This document shows positions 1-7,908 of a stretch of DNA of 11,051 nt, one piece after another. A model generated the notes under the pieces. That model did no database searches, had not been told where the DNA came from, and saw nothing but the letters and a program-made list of their open reading frames with translations. Every line of letters begins with the position of its first letter. The stretch's first letter is position 1. The DNA comes from Davidsoniella eucalypti (taxonomy: Eukaryota > Ascomycota > Sordariomycetes > Microascales > Ceratocystidaceae), in contig RMBW01000357.1 in assembly GCA_004009845.1 (NCBI GenBank), positions 1 through 11,051 on the forward strand. The letters run 5' to 3'. Position numbers and translations under genes: made by a program.

Positions 1-535
1 CTGGGCAATTCGGATGCGGTGGAAGGCCGAGATAACGTCTACCTGGAAACCCATTCAGAACCTGTGATGCGACGCAGATTTCTTCCATGAGAGGCAGGGG
101 GTACTTGTCCTTGATTGATGCGTTGTTAACTCCACGGTAGCTCTACGCAGAAGCGTACTCCGCCTCCTGGTTTATTGACGAAGAGGACGGAGGAACCGTG
201 TTCGAGTCAGAGGGGGCTAATGAACTGGGTTGCCTTTGAGGCTTCCAGGGTCTTTTGGGAGACGAGGAGTTCCGGGCGTGTGAGGGGTAGAGCGACTGGG
301 TAGGGATTTTTGGCGCCTGGTTTGAGCCTGATTTCCAAGTCTACTCCTGGCCTGTGCGGGGGTAGTGTCTCGGCTAGTTTAGGGTCGAAAGCCGAGGCTA
401 CTGGCTCTAACCAGTCGGGTAAATGCGGACTGATTTGTCTTATGCGAGAGCGATCTGGATGTTCTCCAGCGAAGCTCTATAAATACTCACGTTGCCCTCC
501 TCGCTGCAGAGTTTATAAAATTCCTCTGCGTTTAG
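1..535 (-). pseudogene. pol: Pol: linker and N-terminal reverse transcriptase, partial and frameshifted
   Basis: Segments in order on the minus strand: LNAEEFYKLCSEEGNVSIYR from 535; after a frame change near 447, LPDWLEPVASAFDPKLAET and LPPHRPGVDLEIRLKPGAK, ending at TGA 209-207; same frame again with SSVLFVNKPGGGVRFCVE to 141; after what looks like one inserted base at 140-142, YRGVNNASIKDKYPLPLMEE from 139; and in a third frame VDVISAFHRIRIAQ at 42-1. The last segment holds the first catalytic Asp region of RT. The palm YxDD motif, RNase H and integrase lie beyond the window. The product would have copied element RNA into DNA in the particle. Confidence 0.9.
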
Positions 536-593
536 CTTTCAGCAGGTGCGATAATCACCTCTTGTTTCCGAGGCCGGAGCCTTACATCGTTGT

Positions 594-959
594 TTACCAA
601 CTTCTATTCTGGCTAGGATGATGTCCAGTTTGGCCAGGAACCACGTAGGCCCAAATGGTTTCTTGGTGGCCGTTGATGGTGAGGGAGAAGGCGGCGATGG
701 TGTCGATGTGCGGGGGGTTGTCCTGTGTAGTGACTTGGACAATCTCTCGTTCGGAGATGGTGTGGGTGAGGATGGCGTGAGGGAGGAGACGCGGGGGAAC
801 GACGGCGACAGTGAGGCAGCCACTATCCACGAGGGCCTTAGTCGAGTAGTCACCTAAACTTACGTCTAAATAATTACCCGAGGCACTCATTTCTAATCTG
901 ACTATTCTATCTCCAATTGATTCCCCCTTGTCGGGGAGCGGTTTCCCCCGACTATCTAA
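594..959 (-). pseudogene. Retropepsin-like aspartic protease of Pol
   Basis: The open frame from the gag stop region runs to 594. The catalytic loop is KALVDSGC at about 833-810 (DSG in place of the commoner DTG; both occur in retroelement proteases). It is followed by LTINGHQETIWAYVVPG, the strand before the second conserved block. The second block, normally DIILG-PWL, is found only in the next frame as LDIILAR (about 640-610), so the gene is frameshifted between about 650 and 620. That second frame meets TGA at 541-539. In a live element this enzyme would cut Gag-Pol into mature proteins; here it cannot be made whole. Confidence 0.82.
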
Positions 960-965
960 AAATCC
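950..965 (-). promoter_or_regulatory. Possible -1 frameshift site at the gag stop
   Basis: On the minus strand gag ends GAT TTT TAG, inside a run of five T. A one-base backward slip of the TTT codon re-pairs perfectly with TTT and replaces the stop by TTA GAT AGT. That frame then stays open through 890 into the protease. The geometry fits a stop-proximal -1 frameshift that would make Gag-Pol. It is not a textbook X XXY YYZ heptamer and I did not establish a downstream pseudoknot, so this is an inference from frame continuity. Confidence 0.4.
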
Positions 966-2466
966 GGCTCATTGCTGACTGAAGGGGCGGTGCTAGAGGA
1001 TTGCGGTTGCGAGGTACTTAGACATTCATTGATCATTGAGCGAACATCCTCTAGGGAGATGGATGGCTTAGTGGCCGCGGCGTTGGCGCGGATGGCACCC
1101 TGGCGTTGCGTGAGTTACGGCATTCTGCGGTGCTGTGGCCTGGTCTCTTGCATTTGGAGCAGAAGTTAGGGAGCTTGGGCAGAACCGGGGAATGTCCCTT
1201 TAGGTTGCAGGAGGAGCAGGGGGAGCGTCTGAGCACTTGAACGAGGAGTGCGTGGTCTGTTGACAAAAGAGGCAGGGCTTGAAAGTGGTTGCGCTGCTGT
1301 TACGGGGGGCGCCTGGAGGGCTGCATAGGGGTAGGCTGGCGCCAGTTGGAGGAGGTTGCACGGCGAGCCTTGTTGGTTTCCTTGACTCTGGCGACAGGAC
1401 GCATTGTTGCTATCATAGTGTCGAAGGGTCTGATGTGGAAGAGCGTGGCAAGGTGATCCTGCATGTCTGGGTGCAGGCCTTCTTGAGGATGGACAGTAGT
1501 GTGTTATGGTCTGTGATTTGGGCTTTGTCGCGGAGGGCGCATTAGGCGGTTGGTGAATGTTTCGAAAGGCTCGCTAGGTCCCTGCTTTATTTTCATCAGT
1601 AGGCGGTTGGCCGTTCTGGCGCGGTCTGGGTCGTCATAGCGTGAGTCTAGGTACGCGATAAATAGCTGGAAGCCGGTAGGGGACGCTAAGTGCTGAAGGT
1701 ACTTGGGGCGGACTTGGTCCCTGATCTCGGGAGAGAGTGAGTTCATGGTGTAAGCTAGTTGGTCCCTAGGCGAGTGAAACCTCTGGAAGTCGACGAGGAA
1801 TTTCTCGTTGAGCTCGTGCTTCCATGTGGTGTAGTCGAACGATCCGTCGAATTTGCGCACAGCGTCTAGGACGTCCTTACGGCGAGAGATGGAGTCTTCG
1901 CGGTTGGGGAGAATGGTAATGCCGCCAGCTAGGGGCGTTGATGTGGGCGTCGTAGAGGGTGCGTGTGTTTGAGCGGAGGTAGGAGCGTTACGGGTAGGGG
2001 CGGCTAGTTTGAGGCCATGACGTTCTAGGGTTTCAGCGAGAGCCGCTAGTTCTTCTTCCTCGTCGTATTCATCCTTGACAACCGGTGGCTGGACAGGTTT
2101 CTTTGGTGTGAGGAAGGAGGTGATGTCTGTGGCAATGTCGTTGAGGAGCTCATAGAGCTTGTCCAGTTGGCCGAGTTCAGGGGCGTTCTCCTTGAGTAGG
2201 TTTTGGAGGGCGATCAACTGAATTTCCGCGATGTTTAGGTTCTCGTGGAATTGGAAGGCCCAGCGGCCTTTCTTGAAGGTGATCCAGTCCACCGGGTCCC
2301 TGGAGGCTGCTTGGAGTTTGCCTTGGTAGACCTGTGTGAGATAGTCGAGTGTACGTGTTGCCTCGGTGGAGTAGACCTTGGCGCGTGGGCGTCCGCAGAT
2401 CGAGGTGCGCAGGGGAGCGGGCCTAGGCTGGGGGCCTATCTCTGGCTGGTGGAGGAAGGAGTCCAT
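956..2466 (-). pseudogene. gag: Gag polyprotein of the Ty3/gypsy element, frameshifted
   Basis: Gag packages element RNA into cytoplasmic particles. The ATG at 2466-2464 opens 320 codons ending at 1504. Residues about 215-310 hold the capsid-like part (DGSFDYTTWKHELNEKF, then a stretch like retrotransposon gag with SRYDDPDRARTANRLLMKIKQ). The frame then changes near 1532 (RDKAQITDHNTLLSILKK), returns to the first frame near 1470 (HPDMQDHLATLFHIRPF) and meets TAA at 1302-1300. It changes again before knuckle 1 (1274), before knuckle 2 (about 1225) and near 1100 (TKPSISLEDVRSMINE), and ends at TAG 958-956. Five frame changes make it non-functional. The continuity of gag-like wording across the frames makes the identification firm, while exact shift points are uncertain by a few codons. 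Confidence 0.88.
1120..1274 (-). other. Triple CCHC zinc-knuckle array of Gag
   Basis: Three closely spaced nucleocapsid-type knuckles are visible. Knuckle 1 (1274-1233) reads C-LF-C-QQTT-H-SSFK-C, a perfect CX2CX4HX4C. Knuckle 2 (from 1218) has C-SS-C-NLKG-H but lacks the last Cys in its frame; a TGC occurs nearby in another frame, at 1181-1179. Knuckle 3 (1161-1120) reads C-SK-C-KRPG-H-STAE-C and is intact. Knuckle 1 is in a different frame from 2 and 3. Such knuckles bind element RNA. Confidence 0.85.
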
Positions 2467-2478
2467 GTTGTCATCGAT

Positions 2479-2491
2479 GGTGTCCGAGCCA
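2479..2491 (-). promoter_or_regulatory. Candidate tRNA primer-binding site
   Basis: Read on the minus strand, TGGCTCGGACACC starts three bases inside the end of repeat R (2495) and lies 12 bases before the gag ATG. Primer-binding sites usually begin TGG, the complement of the tRNA CCA end, within a few bases of the 5' LTR. I could not match it to a particular tRNA, so it rests on position and the TGG start only. Confidence 0.35.
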
Positions 2492-2494
2492 AAC

Positions 2495-2514
2495 CCTAGG
2501 TATTATTCGGCGGC
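2495..2514. repeat. 20-bp exact terminal repeat, copy 1
   Basis: The 20 bases starting CCTAGGTATTATTC and ending CGGCGGC recur without a mismatch at 8202-8221. Both copies form the left edge of repeat R. The flanking bases outside differ (gypsy leader here, LINE coding sequence there). Confidence 0.95.
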
Positions 2515-2826
2515 TGTTGACAGCTAAACACACATACAAAAGAGGGCGAGGGCTCCCTTCCTTACGATGGACATGTATCTAATTCAACCGGACATGTGAT
2601 TGGATAAATACATCTAGAAAAGTGGGGTTTTTTCGGGATTTTGCTTACGAGTAATATGTTTGTCAGCAGAAAAAATTGGTACTAGCTCTAGGAAATAAGC
2701 CTGCCTTTTCCGATTTTTTTCACTTTAAAAGACAGAAGCAGTAATAATATTTGGTTTGAATGGTACTAAAATAATTTTACAGGGCCATACGCACTAGCAA
2801 AGGTAAGTTATAGGTGCAAGGACAAA

Positions 2827-2859
2827 TCTTCATAGCTATAAGATTAATGAATTAAAAAA
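2827..2859 (+). repeat. Short A-tailed repeat, copy 1
   Basis: Begins TCTTCATAGC, lacks the central CTCTATAGCTC part, continues ATAAGATTAATGAATT and ends in six A. Matches the family whose clearest member is at 3562-3611. No clear flanking duplication. Confidence 0.55.
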
Positions 2860-3089
2860 GAATTTTAAAATGATTGAAGACTTGATTTTAAAAATAACAC
2901 ACAGACAATTCTCTATACAATACATAGATGCCTTGAATAAATAGGTAATTGATGATTCAATTAATGGCATAAGTCATATATTTTGCTTCTGAAAGAATAA
3001 GTGCCAAAGCTCTTCTGTTAGTACAGAATTCACTAACCATAAAACAATGAATGCAGGGCTGTTATCTATTAAAATTGAAGGTCTTTCAA

Positions 3090-3132
3090 TTTTTATTTAT
3101 TTCATTAATATATAGCTATAGAGCTATGAAGA
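3090..3132 (-). repeat. Short A-tailed repeat, copy 2 (minus strand)
   Basis: On the minus strand it reads TCTTCATAGCTCTATAGC, then an ATTAATGAA-like stretch and an A-rich tail interrupted by T. A ten-base direct repeat AAAATTGAAG at 3071-3080 and 3138-3147 brackets it loosely, but does not abut the tail, so its status as a target-site duplication is doubtful. Confidence 0.55.
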
Positions 3133-3561
3133 TGTTGAAAATTGAAGTTGTTTTTGCGGCTATCATGCGGTCTTTTGGAACCAATTAAACTATACTGTAA
3201 AGATAAGCATACTTGCCAGTGTTTCTTGTCAATTCTAGAAATAAAAAAGGCAATAGAGCAACATAAAATATCTAAAGGGAGATTTTGATCAAGGTAACGA
3301 AAAGAGTAATGTGATATGAATAGACTACTTTTTATCAGGAGTACAGGGCAACAACTGCTTGGTATCATTTGTAATAATGATAGATATAAATATAGACAAT
3401 ATCGTAAGTGAAGGCAAAGGTGGATAGTTTGAGTTTGTAAGAGTGTAAGTAATTTTTAAGGCTTCAGGTAATGTTAGAAGGTAGAAATAGGCTGAAACAA
3501 AAATTAAACAGGCTGCAAGCATTCCAGAAAAGGACATTAGTAGGTTTTAAGAAACGCTACA

Positions 3562-3611
3562 ATCTTCATAGCTCTATAGCTCCATAAGATAAATGAATTA
3601 AAAAAAAAAAA
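3562..3611 (+). mobile_element. Short A-tailed retroposon-like insertion with target-site duplication
   Basis: A 50-base unit begins ATCTTCATAGCTCTATAGC, continues TCCATAAGATAAATGAATT and ends in a run of A. It is bracketed by the direct repeat AAGAAACGCTACA at 3549-3561 and 3612-3624; 11 of the 13 bases are independent of the A-tail. A poly(A) end plus a duplication of this size is the signature of LINE-machinery retroposition. The unit is far too short for a normal SINE and has no visible RNA polymerase III A or B box. It may be the 3' end of a longer SINE or LINE, or a discrete mini-element. Confidence 0.68.
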
Positions 3612-3674
3612 AAGAAACGCTACAGGGTTGAATTAGTGTCGACAGATTTAGAAATAAGGTCTATAAATAACATG

Positions 3675-3721
3675 TTTATAGCTCTATAGCTCCGTAAGAT
3701 TACTGAATTTTTAAAAAAAAA
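3675..3721 (+). repeat. Short A-tailed repeat, copy 4
   Basis: Reads TTTATAGCTCTATAGCTCC then GTAAGATTACTGAATTTTT and nine A. It matches the 3562 unit almost along its whole length. No convincing flanking duplication. Confidence 0.6.
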
Positions 3722-4430
3722 GATTTAAAATATAACCTAAAAGATTTAAATTAAAAATCAAGTTGATTGCATGCAGAAATTCACTCGTAGAATACTAAAT
3801 ATTTCTTGGGAGTTCTACAATATAAAGCAAGTATCTAGGTACAATATAGAAAGATAGTCAACAAATTTGAAAAGGATAGTTAGCCAAACAAGATAATATA
3901 ACAAGTAGATTTAATGGATATTACTGGGAATTATAGCACAATAGCGACAGACACTAACTTGATATGTATTTCAGTTAGGTTCTTTAGTTGTAAGAAGAAC
4001 CACAAGACTAACATGGCAGCAGTTCAAATTATCAACAACTTTAGGTACTTATACCATTACAATAGCATGACATTAGGTGGTTGGGATTTAGAGCTTACAT
4101 GATTGATAAAACAACAAGTGTAGTGGTAGCAACTGGCACAGTTGGCATTTTAATACTGAACTTACATAGCAATCACTTTCTGTAGTATCTGCAGGATATA
4201 TTGTTCACTGAATGATTCCCGACTTATAATGCAAGTTAATATCGTCGCTAAAACACATGAGCAAAGACCAAGTTTGTTTAGAAGAAGTTCTACATAGTCA
4301 TGAGTAAGAAGAATGGTAGTAGTATAATCAGCAATGATCAAGGACTTACAGTAAGTTATGTACGTAGTTCTAAAGGAATGTTTCATTGCAAGGGAAATGT
4401 AATAAGACGTATATAAATTATGTAAGAATA

Positions 4431-4555
4431 CCAAGAGCTCAGCACTCAAAAAAGACCAAAAAATCAGCGAAAATTAATACAATTTTGCTCGAATCCATCT
4501 CAAAACACGTTTAAAATACTTAACTCATCTCTACGAATCTATTAATACCAGTTGC
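4431..4555 (+). other. Probable LINE 5' untranslated region
   Basis: These 125 bases lie between the end of R homology and the first ORF1 ATG at 4556. They are not found in copy B. An internal promoter would be expected here, but I see no motif I can name. Confidence 0.5.
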
Positions 4556-5258
4556 ATGATGGCGCACGCCATGCGCGATGCATTAAGGGCGATTGAAGCC
4601 TCGAAAGACGGCGAAAGCCCAACGGTCACCCCCACTGAATCAATCAGCCTCGTACCAACACACATGGACGACAGCGAAATGACCGACGAAATCAACACCA
4701 CCATCAACAAAAACAACAAAAAACAAACGCCGCATCGAGGAGATCGAGCTACCAAGCTCTGTTCAGACTACACAGAGCACCAACAAGCTTCTGCTTATCG
4801 GTGGTGGCAAGATTCCCTCCCCCAAGCACATCCGTGACTTGGTTAACTGCAATGGAGAAATGAAGGCCATTGAGGTGAGGCTGACCTCGAAGAATAACAT
4901 CAGCATCACATGCAGCAGCACCTCCGCGAAGGCCAGCCTCCTCAAAACTAAGGACAGCTGGATGGCACGCCTCCGGCCTTTGGGCTGGAAGGACTGCATC
5001 GAGCCTGAAAACTGGCAACGCCTTGTGATGCACGGGATGCGTCTCGAAGAGATCGATAACTTTGCTGAAGAATTCTACGACAGCAATGGCATCGAGGCCC
5101 TCCCGAGAGTGCGCATACTACGCAAACCTCGCCCAGGACAGACGGTCGGATCCGTCGTGTTTACTGTCCTGAACCAGGCAAGTGCGTCTGCTTGTCTCAA
5201 CAAGCAGATGTTCTTTGTTGCGCAAAAAGTCAAGATTGTTAAGTATTTTTATGATTAG
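4556..5258 (+). pseudogene. LINE ORF1 protein, one frameshift
   Basis: ORF1 proteins of LINEs bind the element RNA. The ATG at 4556 (tandem with 4559) opens a polar, low-complexity N-terminus (TDEINTTINKNNKK). The frame changes at the A6 run 4718-4723: after it the continuing frame reads RRIEEIELPSS and LLLIGGGKIPSPKHIRDLVN, then LTSKNNISITCSSTSAKASL, WMARLRPLGWKDCIEPENWQ, EEIDNFAEEFYDSNGIEALP and ends FFVAQKVKIVKYFYD with TAG at 5256-5258. Taking one A out of the run would restore the frame, giving about 234 residues. I see no CCHC zinc knuckles, which many fungal ORF1 proteins carry at the C-terminus, so this may be a knuckle-less type or a shortened one. Assignment is by position and style. 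Confidence 0.72.
5251..5258 (+). promoter_or_regulatory. ORF1 stop / ORF2 start overlap
   Basis: The sequence ATGATTAG contains the ORF2 ATG (5251-5253) and the ORF1 stop TAG (5256-5258) in different frames. ORF1 terminates five bases past the start of the ORF2 ATG. Such an arrangement suits termination-reinitiation for making less ORF2 than ORF1. The ATG is placed eight codons before the conserved FQHN of the endonuclease, a normal distance, which is why this start is chosen over the upstream in-frame one at 5182. Confidence 0.6.
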
Positions 5259-5979
5259 AAAACTCACGATCTTTCAGCATAACCAGGGAAAGCGTAAAGG
5301 CATTTTGGACCATCTCTTTGGATTAGCAATAACGCAGAGAGTGGAGATATTGTGCATTCAAGAACCCTGGGTATGGAAAAAAGAAGGCAAATGGATTTTC
5401 CAGGACCACCAAAACTTTCACACCGTCAAACCAGCTTTATCTCTGCTAACAAGACCAAGGGTCGTGACCTATATCCAAAAGGACATTGACTTCACAATAG
5501 AAAAGCCTCTCGACATCGCAAGCAGCGATATTCAATGCATAAGACTTCATATAGACGCGCAACCATTATTGGTCAACCTCTACAACCATCCGACCCAACC
5601 CCTTTTACAGCACCCGCTTGTCCAGCAATGGCAGGTTGGGAGTGGCATCATAGTCGGGGACTTCAACACTCATCATCCATGGTGGTCTGTGAACTGTGAG
5701 CAATCACAGCATGCAGATGAAGTCGTTGGTTGGTTGCAGAGGAACAATGCGGACTTGGTGGTGGATCCCGAGAATGCTCTGGTCAACAGAGGCACTTTCT
5801 TCACCACCAGGTCGCAGAAAATATCAATCATCGATCTCGCCTTCCTCACCGGGCAGATGAAGCAAACGAAAACTAGTTGGACGTGTGAAGGTCTCCACGG
5901 TTCGGATCACCAGTGCATTAAATTGCAGTTCCACGACGCCCGAAAAAACGAAAAAGAGACAGAAAAAAAATATATATAA
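5251..5979 (+). pseudogene. LINE ORF2, apurinic-type endonuclease domain
   Basis: The endonuclease nicks the target DNA so that the RT can prime on it. Counting from Met at 5251, conserved residues are present: Asn11 (FQHN), Glu38 (IQEPW, metal ligand), Tyr111-Asn112 (NLYNHP), Asp137 and Asn139 (VGDFNTHHPWW), Asp195 (SIIDLAF) and Ser218-Asp219-His220 (GSDH). The domain is complete. The reading frame stops at TAA 5977-5979, just after a lysine-rich tail with A-runs. ORF2 wording resumes in other frames, so the stop is the product of a frameshift, and the domain is now separated from the RT. Confidence 0.9.
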
Positions 5980-6060
5980 CTTGAAAAAAAACGGACTGGA
6001 AACAGTTCAGAGAGAGCCTCAAAAAAAGGAGGCATAAGTATTAGAAAATCTCAAAAAAAA
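5943..6060 (+). other. A-run-rich endonuclease-RT linker with frame breaks
   Basis: Within 120 bases there are A-runs at 5943-5948, 5951-5955, 5963-5970, 5984-5991, 6021-6027 and 6053-6060. The frame leaves the endonuclease frame around 5963-5979, passes through a YNLKK stretch and enters the RT frame at the 5984-5991 run (TDWKQFRESLKK). In the RT frame there is a TAG at 6042-6044; either this is a true nonsense change or two compensating indels at the last two runs avoid it. The RT frame then reads RPDLAAILTAAIQDTCAE. Confidence 0.7.
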
Positions 6061-7908
6061 GAGATACTCGACCGGATCTGGCAGCCATTCTGACCGCCGC
6101 CATCCAGGATACCTGCGCAGAGGTGATGCCGAAGGCTCGCATCTGCCCCCGGAGTAAGCCTTGGTGGAACGACGAACTCAAGCTATTGAGGAAGTCCTTC
6201 CTGAGGGCTGAACGACATTGGAAGAAGGATAAGATCTGTCACACGGAGTACAAAGAAAAACGAAACAGGTACTTCCATGCCATTATCAAAACCAAAACTA
6301 ACTATTTCAACTCTTTCTTAGAGCAAGCAACCGGTGACGAAGTCTTCACTGCTATGAGATACACGAAACCCACAACCGACTCGTATATACAACCACTCGA
6401 GGAAAATGGTGTCAAGGCTGAGTCTTTCGACGACCAAGCTAAGATGCTACTGAATCTTGTGGGCGGCGAAAAAGGTGAGTCCCTTGAGGACGAAGACACT
6501 CTACCCATCCCACATCACGAGAACTCGAAATGGCCTTGGTCTAACATCTCTACCATTGAGATTGAAAGAGCTATCATGACCTCAAACCCTAAGAAGTCTG
6601 CTGGACCAGATGGGATTAATTTCCAAATGATCCAAAATGCGTATAGGGCCATCCCCGAGGTCTTCCACTATGTCTACACGGAGCTATTCACTAAAGGACA
6701 GTGTCCTAAGTTGTGGCGCCAGGGCATTGGAGTGATATTGAAAAAACCCAACAAGCCAGACTATTCCCGTATCAAGGCATATCGGATTATCACGCTGCTG
6801 AACTGCTTAGGTAAAGTATTGGAACGAATTTTTGCACAGAGACTTGGTTTCTTGGCTGCAACAAAGGACGACCTACTTCACCCAACACAGTTTGACGGAC
6901 GGAAACAACGATCGACGATCGATGCAGCAATGGTTCTCATGGACCAAGTCAAGTCATGGAAAGAAACAGGCCTGAAATCGAGTATTGCACTACTTGATAT
7001 CAAAGGCGCTTTCGACCATGTTAATAGGGACACCCTACTGTGGCACTGCAGAAATCTAGGTCTTCCGAATAACTGCACCCAATGGATTGCAGCCTTCCTT
7101 CAAAAGAGGAAGGTCCAGATATGTTTTGATGGCAAACGAACAAACTTCTATACCATTGACCAGGGCATACCGCAAGGCAGCCCGATCTCCCCTATTCTGT
7201 TCTTGATTTATTCGAGACTTATACACATAAATATCCCCAAATCCATCCAAGTTCATGGCATTCAGCTCTCATACATTGATGATATTCTGATTACGGTAGC
7301 TTCAAAAAGCTTTGCGAGAAATTGCAGAGCTCTAGAGGCTATCGTTGAAGATCTCACCAGGCAAGCCGACGATAGTTCCGTCGAATTTGAGAGTTCCAAG
7401 ACTGAGCTTCTGCATTTAACAAGGAGTAAAGCAGCAAGCAACGAACACATAGACGTCCTAGGGACGACAATCCACCCGTCAGAGAAGATCAAATGGCTAG
7501 GAATCTGGCTAGACTGTCAGCTGAATTACAGCGTGCATGTCCAAGACAGAGCCCTGAAAGCGACCAGAACCCTAATGGGAATTCAACGGATTTCGCGAAA
7601 GTATAGCGGCCTAAGTGCGAAAGCAACTAGACATCTGTACCAAGCTGTAATTAGGCCTATCATGGAATATGGTTCGACTCTCTGGTGGACAAAAATGAAA
7701 CCCATCTCCCGCAAGAATCATCTTGAAAAAGTACAAAGTTTGGCGATTTCCATGATGCTGGGCACCTACAAACAGGCTCCGAAAAGAGCTTGTGAAATAG
7801 AGGCAGGCATCAAACCGGTTGAAATCGATTTGGAATGGAATAACCTCAAGTACGGAACAAGAATACTAAAATTCCCCAAGCACCACACAAATACCAAAAG
7901 TCAAAAAA
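5991..7908 (+). pseudogene. LINE ORF2, reverse transcriptase domain
   Basis: The enzyme copies LINE RNA at the nicked target. Open from the Met at 6123, although the true protein would join upstream. Residues numbered from 6123: RSKPWWNDEL near 10-19; SAGPDG at 159-164; LLNCLGKVLERI (RT block 2); STIDAAMVLMDQ; LLDIKGAFDHV with catalytic Asp292; QGIPQGSPIS at 347-356; YIDDI with catalytic Asp386-Asp387; KTELLHL; KWLGIWLD at 457. All three catalytic aspartates are present and the block order is complete. After the A6 run at 7903-7908 the same frame continues to 8036, but that tail is out-of-frame translation; the real continuation is one base on, in the RNase H frame. Confidence 0.93.

Larger units (their letters stand above)
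1..2494 (-). mobile_element. Ty3/gypsy-type LTR retrotransposon, 5' half, decayed
   Basis: On the minus strand the order is a possible primer-binding site, gag with zinc knuckles, aspartic protease, then the N-terminal part of reverse transcriptase. Protease directly before RT is the usual pol order, and the RT wording (LPPHRPG, KPGGG-RFCV, YPLPLMEE, VDVISAFH) is that of Ty3/gypsy elements. RNase H, integrase and the 3' LTR would lie left of the window. At least eight reading-frame changes and one clear in-frame TGA show a dead copy. There is no strong C-to-T bias visible, so repeat-induced point mutation is not the obvious cause. The region is G+C-rich compared with the AT-rich repeat that starts at 2495. 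Confidence 0.93.
2985..3815. other. Copy-A-specific AT-rich insertion, no gene seen
   Basis: This segment has no counterpart between about 9298 and 9310 of copy B. It contains three of the short A-tailed repeats. Open frames within it are short, compositionally biased and have no recognisable motif. It may be one or more old insertions into R or a deletion in copy B. Confidence 0.5.
2495..4430. repeat. AT-rich non-coding repeat R, copy A (likely LTR of the gypsy element)
   Basis: This stretch holds no convincing gene. It is homologous to 8202-9998. Collinear anchors include the first 20 bases; GTGATTGG at 2596 and 8304; TTTGCTTAC at 2640 and 8348; CGCACTAG at 2790 and 9008; GATTGAAGACTTG near 2873 and 9193; and a long block at about 3820-4430 matching 9313-9998. 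By eye the last block is roughly 85-90% identical, whereas the 130 bases after the first 20 are far more diverged. Copy A has about 830 bases (2985-3815) absent from copy B and lacks about 500 bases that B has. Its left edge lies exactly where the U5 end of the minus-strand element's 5' LTR is expected. It does not end in the usual TG/CA, so the LTR label is provisional. Confidence 0.72.

Noticed and set aside
310..621. Plus-strand open frames opposite gag and pol
   Set aside because: They overlap the clearly recognised minus-strand retroelement genes and show no motif of their own.
3090..3602. A MITE with terminal inverted repeats formed by the mini-repeats at 3090 (minus) and 3563 (plus)
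   Set aside because: The right copy has its own close target-site duplication on both sides, so the two copies are better read as independent insertions in opposite orientation.
2600..4430. Repeat-induced point mutation as the cause of the AT-richness
   Set aside because: Differences between copies A and B include many transversions and indels, and no one-sided C-to-T pattern is obvious by eye.
4162..4449. Minus-strand 95-codon open frame as a gene
   Set aside because: It is not kept open in the homologous part of copy B, has no motif and reads like translated AT-rich DNA.
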